Shown here in pieces: positions 1 through 10,644 of a DNA stretch of 64,000 nucleotides. How positions within the stretch are numbered: position 1 is the first letter of the stretch; every line of letters starts with the position of its first letter. The stretch spans positions 3,202,001 through 3,266,000 of the forward strand of contig NZ_CP015612.1 in the NCBI RefSeq assembly GCF_002138415.1. The letters run 5' to 3'. Position numbers and translations under genes: made by a program. The notes under the pieces were generated by a model. It saw only the letters and a program-made list of their open reading frames with translations. It was not told where the DNA came from and did not search any database. Source of the DNA: Stenotrophomonas maltophilia (lineage in GTDB: Bacteria > Pseudomonadota > Gammaproteobacteria > Xanthomonadales > Xanthomonadaceae).

Positions 1-1451
1 GGGCGCAGGTCGGCCTGCTGGTCACGGCGATCTTCACTGCCGAAGGCATCCTGGCCTGGGCCTGCTGGAAACTGCTGCCTGCCGCGCCGCGCCGGCGCCG
101 GGTGCTGCAGGCCTGGACGGCGGTCGTCCTGCTGATGGCCGGCGGCCAGGTGGCCACCGCCTACTACGACGCGCGCGGCGACCGTGACGTGATCGCCCAG
201 TGGAACTACCTGCCCTGGGCACAGCCGATCACCGCCAAGAGCTTCATGCGCAAGCTGGGCGTGGTCAGCGAGCAGCAGGTCGGCCTGCCCGATCCGCGCC
301 ATGCGCAGCTGCTGTATCCGCTGCAGCCGCTGCGCTGCCAGAGTCCGCAACGGCCCAACGTGCTGATGGTGGTGCTGGAATCACTGCGCCACGACGCCCT
401 CACCCCGCAGATCATGCCGAATACCTCGGCACTGGCGCAGTCCGCGCGCGTCTTCGACCGCCACTTCAGCACTGGCAATGCCACCCGCTATGGCCTGTTC
501 GGCCTGCTCTACGGCCTTCCGGGCGGCTACTGGCCAAGCATGCTCGACGAGCAGCGCGGCTCGCAGCTGTTCAAGGTGCTGGGCCAGCAGGGTTACGACC
601 TGCATCTGTACGGCAGTGCACCGATGTACAGCCCCGAATTCGACCGCACTGCGTTCGCGGACGTCCGCGAGCAGTTGCACCAGGGGCCTTCCCAGCTGGG
701 CTCTGAAGGACGCGACCGCAGCATCGTCGACGCGCTGCGGAAGGACATCCTGACCAGCCAGGCCGCGCACAGGCCGTGGTTCGGCTTCGTCTTCCTCGAT
801 TCCACCCATGCGCCCTACCACATGCCCCCGGGCTACCCGCCGCTGGCGACGCCAATGGCCAGTGAAATCGACTTCCTGAAGTTCGGCCCGGACCACGACC
901 CAACCCCCGAACTGAACAGGTATCGGACCGCCGTGCACTACGCCGACAGCCTGGTCGGCACGCTGCTGGACGACCTGCGCGCGCAGGGCCTGGACCAGGA
1001 CACGATCGTGCTGGTCACCGGCGACCATGCCGAGGAATTCAACGACCTCAAGCTGAACTACTGGGGTCACAACGGCAACTTTTCCGACTACCAGCTGCAG
1101 GTGCCGTTCGTGCTGCACTGGCCTGGCAAGGGCAATGCCCATGAAACGCGCGTCAGTTCGCACGAGGACTGGGTGCCTACCCTGATGCGCCACGCGCTGG
1201 GCTGCGAGAACGCGCTGACCGATTTCAGTACCGGCCAGGACCTGCTGGCCGAACCCGCGGGCGAGCGCGCGCTTGTGGTGGAAAGCTGGTCGCAACGCGC
1301 CGTCCGCCACGGCAACGCCATCTACGTGTTCGACAAGTTCGGCAATGCGACCTCGCTGGACCTGCACTATCGCCCACTGCCGCAGCAGGCCCCGGATGCC
1401 GCTGCCGTCCGTACCGCATGGGAAGCGCTGACCCGCTTCCGCAACCGCTGA
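1..1451 (+). CDS. Membrane sulfatase-like protein (YejM/PbgA-like), 5' partial
   Basis: The gene enters from the left edge; the frame is open from base 3 and ends with TGA at 1449-1451. The visible N-terminal part has hydrophobic stretches (AVVLLMAGGQVATAYY) like the last membrane segments of the DUF3413 region. A periplasmic alkaline-phosphatase/sulfatase-fold domain follows, with NVLMVVLESLRHDAL near its start and VTGDHAEEFND near its end, both typical metal-site regions of the family. By family this resembles inner-membrane YejM/PbgA, which is linked to LPS and cardiolipin homeostasis. Whether it keeps hydrolase activity cannot be read here. A glycosyltransferase gene starts 18 bases downstream, suggesting a shared transcript for envelope glycan work. 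The true start lies outside the window; the internal GTG at 102 is not a credible start. Confidence 0.8.
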   Translation, partial: AQVGLLVTAIFTAEGILAWACWKLLPAAPRRRRVLQAWTAVVLLMAGGQVATAYYDARGDRDVIAQWNYLPWAQPITAKSFMRKLGVVSEQQVGLPDPRHAQLLYPLQPLRCQSPQRPNVLMVVLESLRHDALTPQIMPNTSALAQSARVFDRHFSTGNATRYGLFGLLYGLPGGYWPSMLDEQRGSQLFKVLGQQGYDLHLYGSAPMYSPEFDRTAFADVREQLHQGPSQLGSEGRDRSIVDALRKDILTSQAAHRPWFGFVFLDSTHAPYHMPPGYPPLATPMASEIDFLKFGPDHDPTPELNRYRTAVHYADSLVGTLLDDLRAQGLDQDTIVLVTGDHAEEFNDLKLNYWGHNGNFSDYQLQVPFVLHWPGKGNAHETRVSSHEDWVPTLMRHALGCENALTDFSTGQDLLAEPAGERALVVESWSQRAVRHGNAIYVFDKFGNATSLDLHYRPLPQQAPDAAAVRTAWEALTRFRNR

Positions 1452-1469
1452 CCACAGAGGATGGTTTCC

Positions 1470-2615
1470 ATGAAACGCGCACTGCGCATCCTGCACACCG
1501 AAGCCGCCAGGGGCATGGGTGGCCAGGAGATCTACATCTTCCGCCACATGCAGGTGATGCGTGCGCGTGGCCACGAGGTATCGCTGCTGTGCCAGCCCGA
1601 CGCGCGCCTGGCCCAGTTGGCACGTGATGATGGTTTCACCGTACACACCCTGCGCATGGGGGGCATGGCCCGGTTGCTGCGCGGCATCTGGTCGGTATCG
1701 CGCCTGGTGCGCCGCGAGCGCTACGACGTGGTCAACACCACCAGCCGCCGTGACGCGCTGATCGCGGCCGCCGGCGCACGCCTGGGCGGTACGCCGCTGG
1801 TGGTGCGCTCACGCCACCTGATGAGCCCGGTCAACTCGCTGCTCACCTATACCGGTCTGCCGCACCGGATCATCACCGTCAGCGACTTCGTCAAGCGACT
1901 GCTGATCGACCGTGGCATCGCTGCGGATCGCATCGGGATCGTGCCGCCCATGGCAACGCCGCCACGCTGGGACGCCGCCGCGCAGGGCGATCCCTGGACA
2001 AGACTGCAGGACACCCGTGCGCAGGTGCGTGCCGAACTCGGCTTCGCCGAGCGCGATATCGTGGTTGGCTGCGTGGCCGTGCTGCGCGAACCCAAGGGCC
2101 ATGCCGAACTGCTGCATGCCATTGCACCATTGTGCAAGGCCAACCCCGACCTGCACCTGGCCGTGGTTGGCGACGGCGAGCCGGTGATGGGCCGCCTCCA
2201 GGCCCTGCGCAGCGAACTCGGCCTGGAGCAGCAGGTGCATCTGCTCGGCTTCCGCAGCGATGCCCACCGGCTGATGGCCGGTTTCGACATCTTCGCCCTG
2301 GCCACCCACAAGGAAGCTTCGGGCACGGTCTTCCTCGAAGCCGCGCAGGCGGCGCTGCCAATTGTCTCGCACCGCGTTGGCGGCGTGCCTGAAATGCTGG
2401 TGGAAGGCAGCAATGCCATCCTCACCCGGCTGGGCGATGACGCCGCCCTCACCGGCGCGTTGCGCCTGCTGGTGGACGATCCGGAACGTCGGCGGCAGAT
2501 GGGCCGTGCCGGTTGGGACTGGATCCGCAGCACCCCGCGGTTCAGCGCGGCCGGTCATGGCGAGGCCACCGAAAATTATTACCTCCAATGGTTGAAGGAG
2601 CTGGGTCATGGCTAA
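1470..2615 (+). CDS. GT4-type glycosyltransferase
   Basis: A 381-residue protein with the two-domain GT-B layout. The N-terminal domain opens with a short strand and a Gly-rich loop (HTEAARGMGGQE, residues 9-20), as in many sugar-transferring GT4 enzymes. The C-terminal domain carries the family E-x7-E signature (E282...E290 in KEASGTVFLE), which binds the nucleotide-sugar donor, and HLLGFRSDAHRLM, typical of Glycos_transf_1. I chose ATG 1470 over the in-frame ATG at 1461 because AGAGG at 1456-1460 is well spaced only for 1470. No signal peptide is seen, so it should act on the cytoplasmic side of the inner membrane. Its last 8 bases overlap the deacetylase start, implying translational coupling. 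Donor and acceptor are unknown; LPS core or another surface glycan is an inference. Confidence 0.88.
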   Translation: MKRALRILHTEAARGMGGQEIYIFRHMQVMRARGHEVSLLCQPDARLAQLARDDGFTVHTLRMGGMARLLRGIWSVSRLVRRERYDVVNTTSRRDALIAAAGARLGGTPLVVRSRHLMSPVNSLLTYTGLPHRIITVSDFVKRLLIDRGIAADRIGIVPPMATPPRWDAAAQGDPWTRLQDTRAQVRAELGFAERDIVVGCVAVLREPKGHAELLHAIAPLCKANPDLHLAVVGDGEPVMGRLQALRSELGLEQQVHLLGFRSDAHRLMAGFDIFALATHKEASGTVFLEAAQAALPIVSHRVGGVPEMLVEGSNAILTRLGDDAALTGALRLLVDDPERRRQMGRAGWDWIRSTPRFSAAGHGEATENYYLQWLKELGHG

Positions 2616-3465
2616 TGCCAGAACCGTACCGGTGCTGATGCACCACCATGTCAGCAACTCTCCGGGCATGATCACCGTCTCCCCTGAGAACTTCGAGAGC
2701 CAGATCGCCTGGCTCGCACGTACCGGCTGGACATCGCTGACGCTGGACCAGTACGCCGACTTCCTTGCCGGCAAGCCGGTACCGCGCAAATCGATCGTGA
2801 TCACGTTCGATGACGGTTACCTGGACAACTGGGTCTACGCCCATCCGATCCTGCAGAAGTACGGCATGCATGCGGTGGTGTTCGTGGTTACCGGTTGGAT
2901 GCACGAAGGCCCGATGCGCCCGCACGCCGGCATCGAAGGCGCCGAGCTGCCGGTTACGCCGGAGCACCGTGCCTGCGAAGACCTGATCTACAAGCAGGGC
3001 CGCAGCGACGAAGTGATGATGCGCTGGAGCGAAGCACGCGCGGCGATCGAAGCCGGCACCTTCGAGGTCCACTGCCATACCCATAGCCACACCCGTTGGC
3101 TGAAGCGTGACGACCTGGACCGTGCACAGCGCCGGGAAGGCATCAGCGGCGACCTGGCGATGGCCAGGCAGACGCTGCTGGAGAAGCTCGGCGAAGTCTC
3201 CGACACCCTGTGCTGGCCCTATGGCGACTTCGACGATGACTACATCGAAGTAGCGCGCGAACAGGGCTTCCGCTACCTGCATACCACCCATCCGTTCGGC
3301 CGCAACGTAGTCGGTGGGGATCCGGAACGCATCTACCGCTTCGCGATCCGCAACCGCCCGGCCAGCTGGCTGCGCAAACGCATCGCGTGGAGCTACAACC
3401 CGCTGATCGCACCGATTTTCAACGGCTTCAAGGCCCGGCAGAAGAAGATGGTGCCGGGCCCGTAA
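2608..3465 (+). CDS. Polysaccharide deacetylase (NodB-fold) family protein
   Basis: A 285-residue carbohydrate esterase family 4-type protein. The NodB metal/catalytic motif is seen as ITFDDGY (FDDG at residues 67-70), the metal-binding His pair as HCHTHSHT near residue 155, and a third conserved block as WPYGDFDDD. These residues normally hold a divalent metal and remove acetyl groups from N-acetyl sugars. No signal peptide is visible, so the substrate is probably a lipid-linked or cytoplasm-facing glycan precursor, as for ArnD- or NaxD-like enzymes; that is inference. The start overlaps the end of the glycosyltransferase gene (ATGGCTAA), so the two are very likely co-translated and act on the same molecule. 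Confidence 0.87.
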   Translation: MANARTVPVLMHHHVSNSPGMITVSPENFESQIAWLARTGWTSLTLDQYADFLAGKPVPRKSIVITFDDGYLDNWVYAHPILQKYGMHAVVFVVTGWMHEGPMRPHAGIEGAELPVTPEHRACEDLIYKQGRSDEVMMRWSEARAAIEAGTFEVHCHTHSHTRWLKRDDLDRAQRREGISGDLAMARQTLLEKLGEVSDTLCWPYGDFDDDYIEVAREQGFRYLHTTHPFGRNVVGGDPERIYRFAIRNRPASWLRKRIAWSYNPLIAPIFNGFKARQKKMVPGP

Positions 3466-3539
3466 ACGGCGCGAAGGCGCCCATCCCCGCGATTGGCAGT
3501 ACCCGATTCTTGAATGGATTCCAAGGAACAGTGAAGGCA

Positions 3540-4562
3540 ATGAACGTACTGGTGACCGGCGGCGCTGGCTATATCGGCTCGCATGCATGCGTCGAGCTGC
3601 AGCAGCAGGGGCACGACGTGGTCATCGTGGATTCGCTGTGCAACAGCGACGCCGGTGTCGTCGAGCGCATTGGACGGATCACCGGCACCGCACCGGTGTT
3701 CGTGCAGGCTGACATCCGTGATCGACCGCGCATGGCCACCCTGATGCAGCAGCATGCGATCGATGCGGTGCTGCACTTCGCGGCGCTCAAATCCGTGGGC
3801 GAATCGCAGAAGGTGCCCCTGCAGTACTTCGACAGCAACATCAACGGCACGATTGCGCTGCTCGGTGCGATGCAGGATGCCGGCGTGACGCTGCTGGTCT
3901 TCAGCTCTTCCGCCACCGTGTACGGCAACCAGGAACACTGCCCGGTTGCCGAGTCTGCTTCAACCTGTGCAATGACGCCCTACGGCCGCACCAAGCTGGT
4001 GGTGGAGCAGCTGCTTGCAGACCTGACCGCGACGGACCAGGGCCTGCACGTGGCGACGCTGCGCTACTTCAACCCGGTCGGTGCGCATGACACGGCATTG
4101 ATCGGTGAGCTGCCGCACGGCACGCCGAGCAACCTGATGCCCTACATCGCGCAGGTTGCCGCAGGGCTGCTGCCGGAAGTCCAGGTCTTCGGTGATGACT
4201 ACCCGACCCGTGACGGCACCGGCGTACGCGACTACATCCATGTGCAGGACGTTGCCAATGCCCATGTGCTGGCCCTGCAGTTCCTGCACGATCAGCGGCG
4301 CAGCATCACGCTCAACCTCGGCACCGGCCAGGGCCACAGCGTGCTGGAACTGATCCAGGCCTTCGAGCACACCACCGGGATACGGATCCCGTTCCGCATC
4401 GTCCCGCGCCGCAATGGCGACATCGCGGTCAGCTTTGCCGACGCCTCGCTGGCGCTGCGCGAGCTGGGCTGGAAGGCCCGTCACACGCTGGCCGACATGT
4501 GTCGTGATACATGGAAGTGGCAGCGGGAAATGCCGACCCAAGCGCCACCAACACGCCCGTGA
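3540..4562 (+). CDS. galE: UDP-glucose 4-epimerase
   Basis: A 340-residue short-chain dehydrogenase/reductase of the GalE family, interconverting UDP-glucose and UDP-galactose (possibly the N-acetyl forms) with tightly bound NAD. The NAD-binding GGAGYIG lies at residues 7-13, the Ser-rich catalytic strand SSSATVYG at 122-129, and the catalytic Tyr/Lys pair as YGRTK (Y148, K152). The reading frame is open 51 codons upstream, but the Rossmann strand begins exactly at MNVLVTG, so 3540 is preferred; GTG 3531 is an alternative. The gene follows the deacetylase by about 75 bases and supplies a nucleotide sugar suited to the preceding glycosyltransferase. It ends just before a hairpin facing the convergent RcnB-like gene. 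Confidence 0.95.
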   Translation: MNVLVTGGAGYIGSHACVELQQQGHDVVIVDSLCNSDAGVVERIGRITGTAPVFVQADIRDRPRMATLMQQHAIDAVLHFAALKSVGESQKVPLQYFDSNINGTIALLGAMQDAGVTLLVFSSSATVYGNQEHCPVAESASTCAMTPYGRTKLVVEQLLADLTATDQGLHVATLRYFNPVGAHDTALIGELPHGTPSNLMPYIAQVAAGLLPEVQVFGDDYPTRDGTGVRDYIHVQDVANAHVLALQFLHDQRRSITLNLGTGQGHSVLELIQAFEHTTGIRIPFRIVPRRNGDIAVSFADASLALRELGWKARHTLADMCRDTWKWQREMPTQAPPTRP

Positions 4563-4574
4563 ACGAAACACCGC

Positions 4575-4602
4575 ACCTGCCTGTGCCATGACGCAGGCAG
4601 GT
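4575..4602 (+). terminator. Hairpin between convergent galE and RcnB-like genes
   Basis: A 9-bp perfect inverted repeat (ACCTGCCTG / CAGGCAGGT) with a 10-base loop lies right after galE. No long T run follows, so a role as intrinsic terminator is only probable. Confidence 0.45.
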
Positions 4603-4610
4603 TCTGTCAG

Positions 4611-5093
4611 TCAGAAGAATCGCCCGTAGACGACCTGCACGATCTCGCCGTTGCCCGTGTTGATCAGCAGCGCATCGGGCCCATAGCGCACCCATTCAAA
4701 GCCTATCGGCGGCATGTCCAGGCCGAACAGCCAGAAGTCGTTGAGGATATAGTCGCCGACCCAGTAGGGGCGCGGCAGGATCTGACCGTAATGCCAACGC
4801 TGGTAGGCGTAGCCGACCGGCGGATGGTACGGGCCGATGCGGAAGGCATGGTCGGCGCGGAAGTTGTGCCGGTAGTCTTCGCGGAACGCCGGGCGTGCAT
4901 TGCCCAGCTCTCGTGGCCGTTCCATCCGCGTGTAGCCCCACGGCGCCCGCAGGGGCTCTTCGCGTGGCGCGGACATGTGCGGCCCTCCTTCGGGCCGGCG
5001 TTCGGCGCTGGCAGTGGAGACACCGCCCAGCAGCGGCAGCACCAGCAGCGCCCCTGCCAGCAGGCGGCGGCCGTAGCGCAGTGAGGTGTTCAT
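4611..5093 (-). CDS. RcnB-family periplasmic protein
   Basis: A 160-residue secreted protein. From ATG 5093 it has a typical Sec signal (basic MNTSLRYGRR, hydrophobic core LLAGALLVLPLLG, then small residues before AERRP). The mature part is rich in Arg, Tyr, Pro and Trp and contains the PYWVGDYILNDFWLFGL-type segment followed by short strands, the layout of RcnB domain proteins. RcnB of E. coli is a periplasmic factor in nickel/cobalt homeostasis, but many Xanthomonadaceae paralogues have no known role, so a metal function is only inferred. AAGGA lies 8 bases before ATG 5093; the ATG at 5099 is too close to it. It stands alone and convergent to galE. Confidence 0.7.
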   Translation of the reverse strand: MNTSLRYGRRLLAGALLVLPLLGGVSTASAERRPEGGPHMSAPREEPLRAPWGYTRMERPRELGNARPAFREDYRHNFRADHAFRIGPYHPPVGYAYQRWHYGQILPRPYWVGDYILNDFWLFGLDMPPIGFEWVRYGPDALLINTGNGEIVQVVYGRFF

Positions 5094-5294
5094 GGTCATG
5101 GTCCTTGCAACGAAGGAAGAAGGATGGAGCGTGGTCCGCTCCGACCGGGTCCCCACCTGCGCATGGCGTGCGTCGATGCAGGGATCCTGATGCCGGGGAT
5201 ACGCCGCACATCGTTCAAAGCGCGTCACAAAGCGCACAGCAGCAGCTGAACGTGATCGCAGGTCGCGATCGGTTCAGCCAGTGGCGCTTGAAAG

Positions 5295-5322
5295 CGACAT
5301 GGCCGCAGAAGCGGCCATGTCG
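5295..5322 (-). terminator. 12-bp inverted repeat downstream of glmM
   Basis: CGACATGGCCGC and GCGGCCATGTCG form a perfect 12-bp stem with a 4-base loop, 28 bases past the glmM stop in the direction of transcription. Only a short CTTTC follows on the transcript, so it may stabilise the 3' end or terminate weakly. Confidence 0.5.
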
Positions 5323-5349
5323 GGGTGCCAGGTTGTACCGTCGCCGGGC

Positions 5350-6710
5350 TCAGGCCGCGGCGTCGCGCACCGCAGCGGACAGGCGGTCCAGCGTCTCCTG
5401 CATCAGCGTTGCGTCATCGGCCTCGACCGTAACCCGCACCACAGGCTCGGTACCGGACGGGCGCAGGAACGCACGACCACGACCCGCAACCGATTGCTGC
5501 GCGACGGCCAGCGCGGCCTGCACGCTGTCGGCCTGCACCGTGGCCTTGGCCGAGACATTGCCCAGCCGCACGTTGACGGTCTTCTGCGGCACCCGCACCA
5601 GGCCCTTCAGTGCCTGCCGCAGGGTCTGCCCACTGTTGCGCAGCGCCACCAGCACCTGCAGGGCGCTGACAATGCCATCGCCGGTGGTGGCCCGGTCCAG
5701 GCACAGCAGATGGCCTGAAGCTTCACCACCGAGCACACCACCGCCTTCGACCAATGCCTGGTGCACGTAACGGTCACCGACATTGCTGCGCACGAACGGA
5801 ATCTGCAGGTCGGCAAATGCCTTCTCAACGCCGTAGTTGCTCATCAGCGTGCCGACCACCGGGCCGCGCAGGCGGCCTTCGTCCTTCCATGCGCGGGCCA
5901 GGATGTACAGCAGATCGTCACCATCGACCGGGTTGCCCTGATCGTCTGCCATCAGCACACGGTCGCCATCACCATCGAACGCGATGCCGAGATCGGCGCG
6001 GGTCTCGCGGACCTTGGCCGCCAGGTTGTCGATATGGGTGGAGCCCACACCGGCGTTGATGTTGACGCCATTGGGCTCGGCCCCGATGCCGATCACTTCG
6101 GCACCCAGTTCGCGGAACAGCAACGGTGCGATCTGGTAGGTGGCGCCGTGCGCGCAATCCAGTACCAGGCGCACGCCACGCAGGTCGAACGCGCGCGGCA
6201 CGCTGGCCTTGCAGAACTCGATGTAGCGCCCAACCGCTTCGCGCGCGCGCGATGCCTTGCCCAGCTTCTCCGATTCAGCGGTGGTGAACGGAATGTCCAA
6301 CGCCGCTTCCAGGGCCAGCTCGGTGGCATCGTCGAGCTTCTCGCCCTGGGCGGAGAAGAACTTGATGCCGTTGTCGTAATGCGGGTTGTGCGAGGCACTG
6401 ATGACGATGCCGGCATCCACGCCCAGCGTGCGAGTCAGGAACGCCACCGCCGGGGTCGGCATCGGTCCCAGCAGCTGCACGTCGGCGCCGGCGGCGACCA
6501 GGCCGGCTTCCAGTGCGGCCTCGAACATGTAACCGGAAATGCGGGTGTCCTTGCCGATCACCACGATCGGCCGGCGCCCGTCCTGGCCGCGCTGGGCAAC
6601 CAGGACACGGCCCAGGGCGTTGCCCAGGCGCAGCACGAAGTCGGCCGAGATCACGCCCTGGCCGACCCGTCCACGGATGCCATCAGTACCGAAGTACTTG
6701 CGGCCTCCCA

Positions 6711-6711
<1 letters not shown>
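5350..6711 (-). CDS. glmM: Phosphoglucosamine mutase
   Basis: A 453-residue alpha-D-phosphohexomutase that converts glucosamine-6-phosphate to glucosamine-1-phosphate, the step before UDP-GlcNAc and so before peptidoglycan and LPS. The phosphoserine loop [10 protein letters not shown] is at residues 101-110 (Ser107 by comparison), the N-terminal signature is [10 protein letters not shown], the metal loop reads DGDGDR, and the C-terminal phosphate-binding RPSGTEP is present. The ATG at 6711 is preceded by GGAGG at 7-base spacing; an in-frame TTG three bases upstream is not needed. The start shares one base with the accD stop (TGATG), so glmM is probably translated by coupling to accD. glmM beside accD differs from the folP-glmM order of enterobacteria. 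Confidence 0.95.
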
Positions 6712-7586
<875 letters not shown>

Positions 7587-7726
7587 GCGGGAGGACACTT
7601 CCGTTCAGGGCGGCCCAGGGGCCGCAAAGGCGGACAGTCTAGCTCCGCTTTCCCTGCCCGTGCACCCCCTTGCCGGCCTGTGGGCCACCGGAAAAAACCA
7701 TGCTGGGACGTACGTTTAGCGCGGGG

Positions 7727-7842
7727 AAGTGCCAGCCGCTGCCCGGCAACCCTTATGTACAGACCGATGGGTAGTGCCGGCCGCTGGCCGGCAGCCCTGT
7801 GCGCAGGCGGGTATGGAGGATGCCGGCCAGCGGCCGGCAGTC
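7727..7842. repeat. SMAG-type palindromic repeats (three units)
   Basis: Three related GC-rich palindromes lie between trpA and accD: a degenerate copy at 7727-7750, a canonical GTAG-led GTAGTGCCGGCCGCTGGCCG from 7771, and an inverted copy at 7821-7841. The last two can pair into one long hairpin. The GTAG end and the core match the SMAG repeats described from Stenotrophomonas maltophilia. Such units often sit between operons and may affect mRNA 3' ends. Confidence 0.85.
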
Positions 7843-7845
7843 CTG

Positions 7846-8655
7846 TTACGCGTCCAGCGCCTGCCGCAGCGGGGCCAGGAAGGTTCGAGCGCGCTGCGCG
7901 GCCTCTTCAGCCGAGTCCGCTTCGGCCAGCACCGCCACCAGCGCACTGCCCACCACCACGCCGTCGGCCTGGCGGGCCATCGCCGCGGCGCTGTCGGCAT
8001 CCTTGATGCCGAAGCCCGCCACCACCGGCACCGACGCACGCGCGCGCAACGCCTGCAGGCGGGCACTGGCGGCATCGCTGTCCAGGCGCTCGGACGCGCC
8101 GGTGACACCGGCAAAGCTGACGTAGTAGAGATAGCCGCGGGCCAACGCCAGCAGCTTGTCGGCGCGCGCCTCGCTGGTGGTCGGCGACGCCAGCAGGACC
8201 AGCGCCAGGCCGGCTGCGTCGAACGCCTGCTGGGCCTCGCCCGCTTCTTCCGGCGGCAGGTCGACCAGCAGCACGCCGTCCACGCCGGCGTCCACGGCGG
8301 CCTTGGCGAAGGCCGCGTAGCCATGGATCTCCACCGGGTTCAGGTAGCCCATCAGTACCACCGGGGTCTGCGCATCGCGCTCGCGGAACTGCGCCACGGC
8401 CTGCAGCACGTAGCGGCTGCCAGCACCGCGCGCCAGCGCGCGCTCGGAGCTGCGCTGGATGGTCGGGCCATCGGCCATCGGGTCGGAGAACGGCACGCCC
8501 AGTTCGATCACGTCGGCGCCGGCATCGACCAGTGCGTGCATGACCGGCACCGTGGCCTCCAGCGAGGGATCACCGGCAGTGATGAAGGGAATCAGCGCCT
8601 TGCGCTGCTGCTCGCGCAGGCGCTGGAAACAAGCATCGAGTCGGGATACAGACAT
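7846..8655 (-). CDS. trpA: Tryptophan synthase alpha subunit
   Basis: A 269-residue TIM-barrel enzyme that cleaves indole-3-glycerol phosphate to indole and glyceraldehyde-3-phosphate, passing indole to TrpB. The catalytic acids are in place: Glu51 in DVIELGVPFSDP and Asp62 in PMADGPTIQ. The phosphate-binding C-terminal loops (VVAGFGIKDADS, VVVGSALV) are also present. The ATG at 8655 follows GAAGGA and starts at MSVSRLDACF as usual; the upstream in-frame TTG would only add KDVPE. The start lies one base after the lipoprotein gene's stop, so trpB, the lipoprotein gene and trpA form one tight transcript. Confidence 0.95.
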   Translation of the reverse strand: MSVSRLDACFQRLREQQRKALIPFITAGDPSLEATVPVMHALVDAGADVIELGVPFSDPMADGPTIQRSSERALARGAGSRYVLQAVAQFRERDAQTPVVLMGYLNPVEIHGYAAFAKAAVDAGVDGVLLVDLPPEEAGEAQQAFDAAGLALVLLASPTTSEARADKLLALARGYLYYVSFAGVTGASERLDSDAASARLQALRARASVPVVAGFGIKDADSAAAMARQADGVVVGSALVAVLAEADSAEEAAQRARTFLAPLRQALDA

Positions 8656-8656
8656 C

Positions 8657-9330
8657 TCAGGCACATCCTTCAATCAGTTCAATCGCATCGCTGGTCCCCC
8701 AGTACATCCGGGTGACCTTCCCTTCAAACAGTTCCAGGCGGATGCCCAGGTCCGAACCCGGGTCCTGCCAGGTGAGGTACTCGCCCTGGTCACCGTCGTA
8801 GGCATGCGGGCTGGACACCGGCGGTTTCGGGAACTGGGCCATGGCCTGGGCACGGGTCATGCCGATGCGCAGGCCGAACGGTCCCGGCTGTTCAACCGGC
8901 AGTTCCGGCTCGTCGCCCGGCTTCAGATCAAAACGGACCACGCGGTCGTCGTCGGTCATCATCGACACGCCCGGCGGCAGCCCCTTGCCGTCGTAGTACT
9001 CGCAGTCGCCTTCGAAGAATTCCTTCGCGCCCTGCGCCTTCCAGGGACCCAGTGCCTTCAGGTCACTCATGTGCTGGCCAACCAGCACGTCACCAGCATG
9101 ATCCAGCGCCACCGAAGCCACCGCGGGCGCGTCATCGCCGCTCGTCCCTTCTTCGGAGGGGGCATCGACAATGGGCGTACGCGCCATCGGGTCGAGATCA
9201 TCGTTGGCCGCGTGCTGCACAGGCTGCGTGTTGGCCTTGGCGGCCGGTGCCAGCACCGGCGGCTCCGGCGGCTGGCACGCGGCCAACCCCAGCGCCATCA
9301 GCAGCGCGCCACTGTTCCGCAGCAGCGCGC

Positions 9331-9334
<4 letters not shown>
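8657..9334 (-). CDS. Putative lipoprotein encoded between trpB and trpA
   Basis: A 225-residue protein with a lipoprotein signal: short basic start, [10 protein letters not shown] with Cys20 as the probable lipidated residue, then a Pro/Ala-rich linker. The mature domain contains an acidic middle and a C-terminal part ([18 protein letters not shown]) that resembles repeats seen in small periplasmic SmpA/BamE-like folds; no specific family is assigned. Its GTG start overlaps the trpB stop by four bases (GTGA), and its stop is one base from trpA. It is therefore locked into the trp transcript although it has no obvious role in tryptophan synthesis. Confidence 0.75.
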
Positions 9335-10548
<1,214 letters not shown>

Positions 10549-10609
10549 GGATACGACCGGTGGTTCAGACAGGTGGATACTCTAGCGCACGGGTCGTGAC
10601 CGGAAAATG

Positions 10610-10629
10610 GATATTATCTGGCGCATATC
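10610..10629. promoter_or_regulatory. Candidate LysR-type operator between trpB and its regulator
   Basis: GATAT-N10-ATATC forms a 5-bp dyad in the 96-base divergent gap. It lies 16 bases before the lysR start and about 62 bases before trpB, as expected for a LysR-type activation site. Seen as sequence symmetry only. Confidence 0.35.
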
Positions 10630-10644
10630 GTCAGGAAATCTCAC

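Noticed and set aside
381..1646. 421-codon minus-strand open frame
   Set aside because: Lies wholly antisense to the sulfatase-like gene and the glycosyltransferase start; composition (His/Val/Gln-rich) is the mirror of GC-rich codons and no family is seen.
7727..7842. Possible CRISPR-like array
   Set aside because: The units are palindromic, in opposite orientation, unevenly spaced and GTAG-ended, which fits SMAG repeats. No cas genes are in the window.
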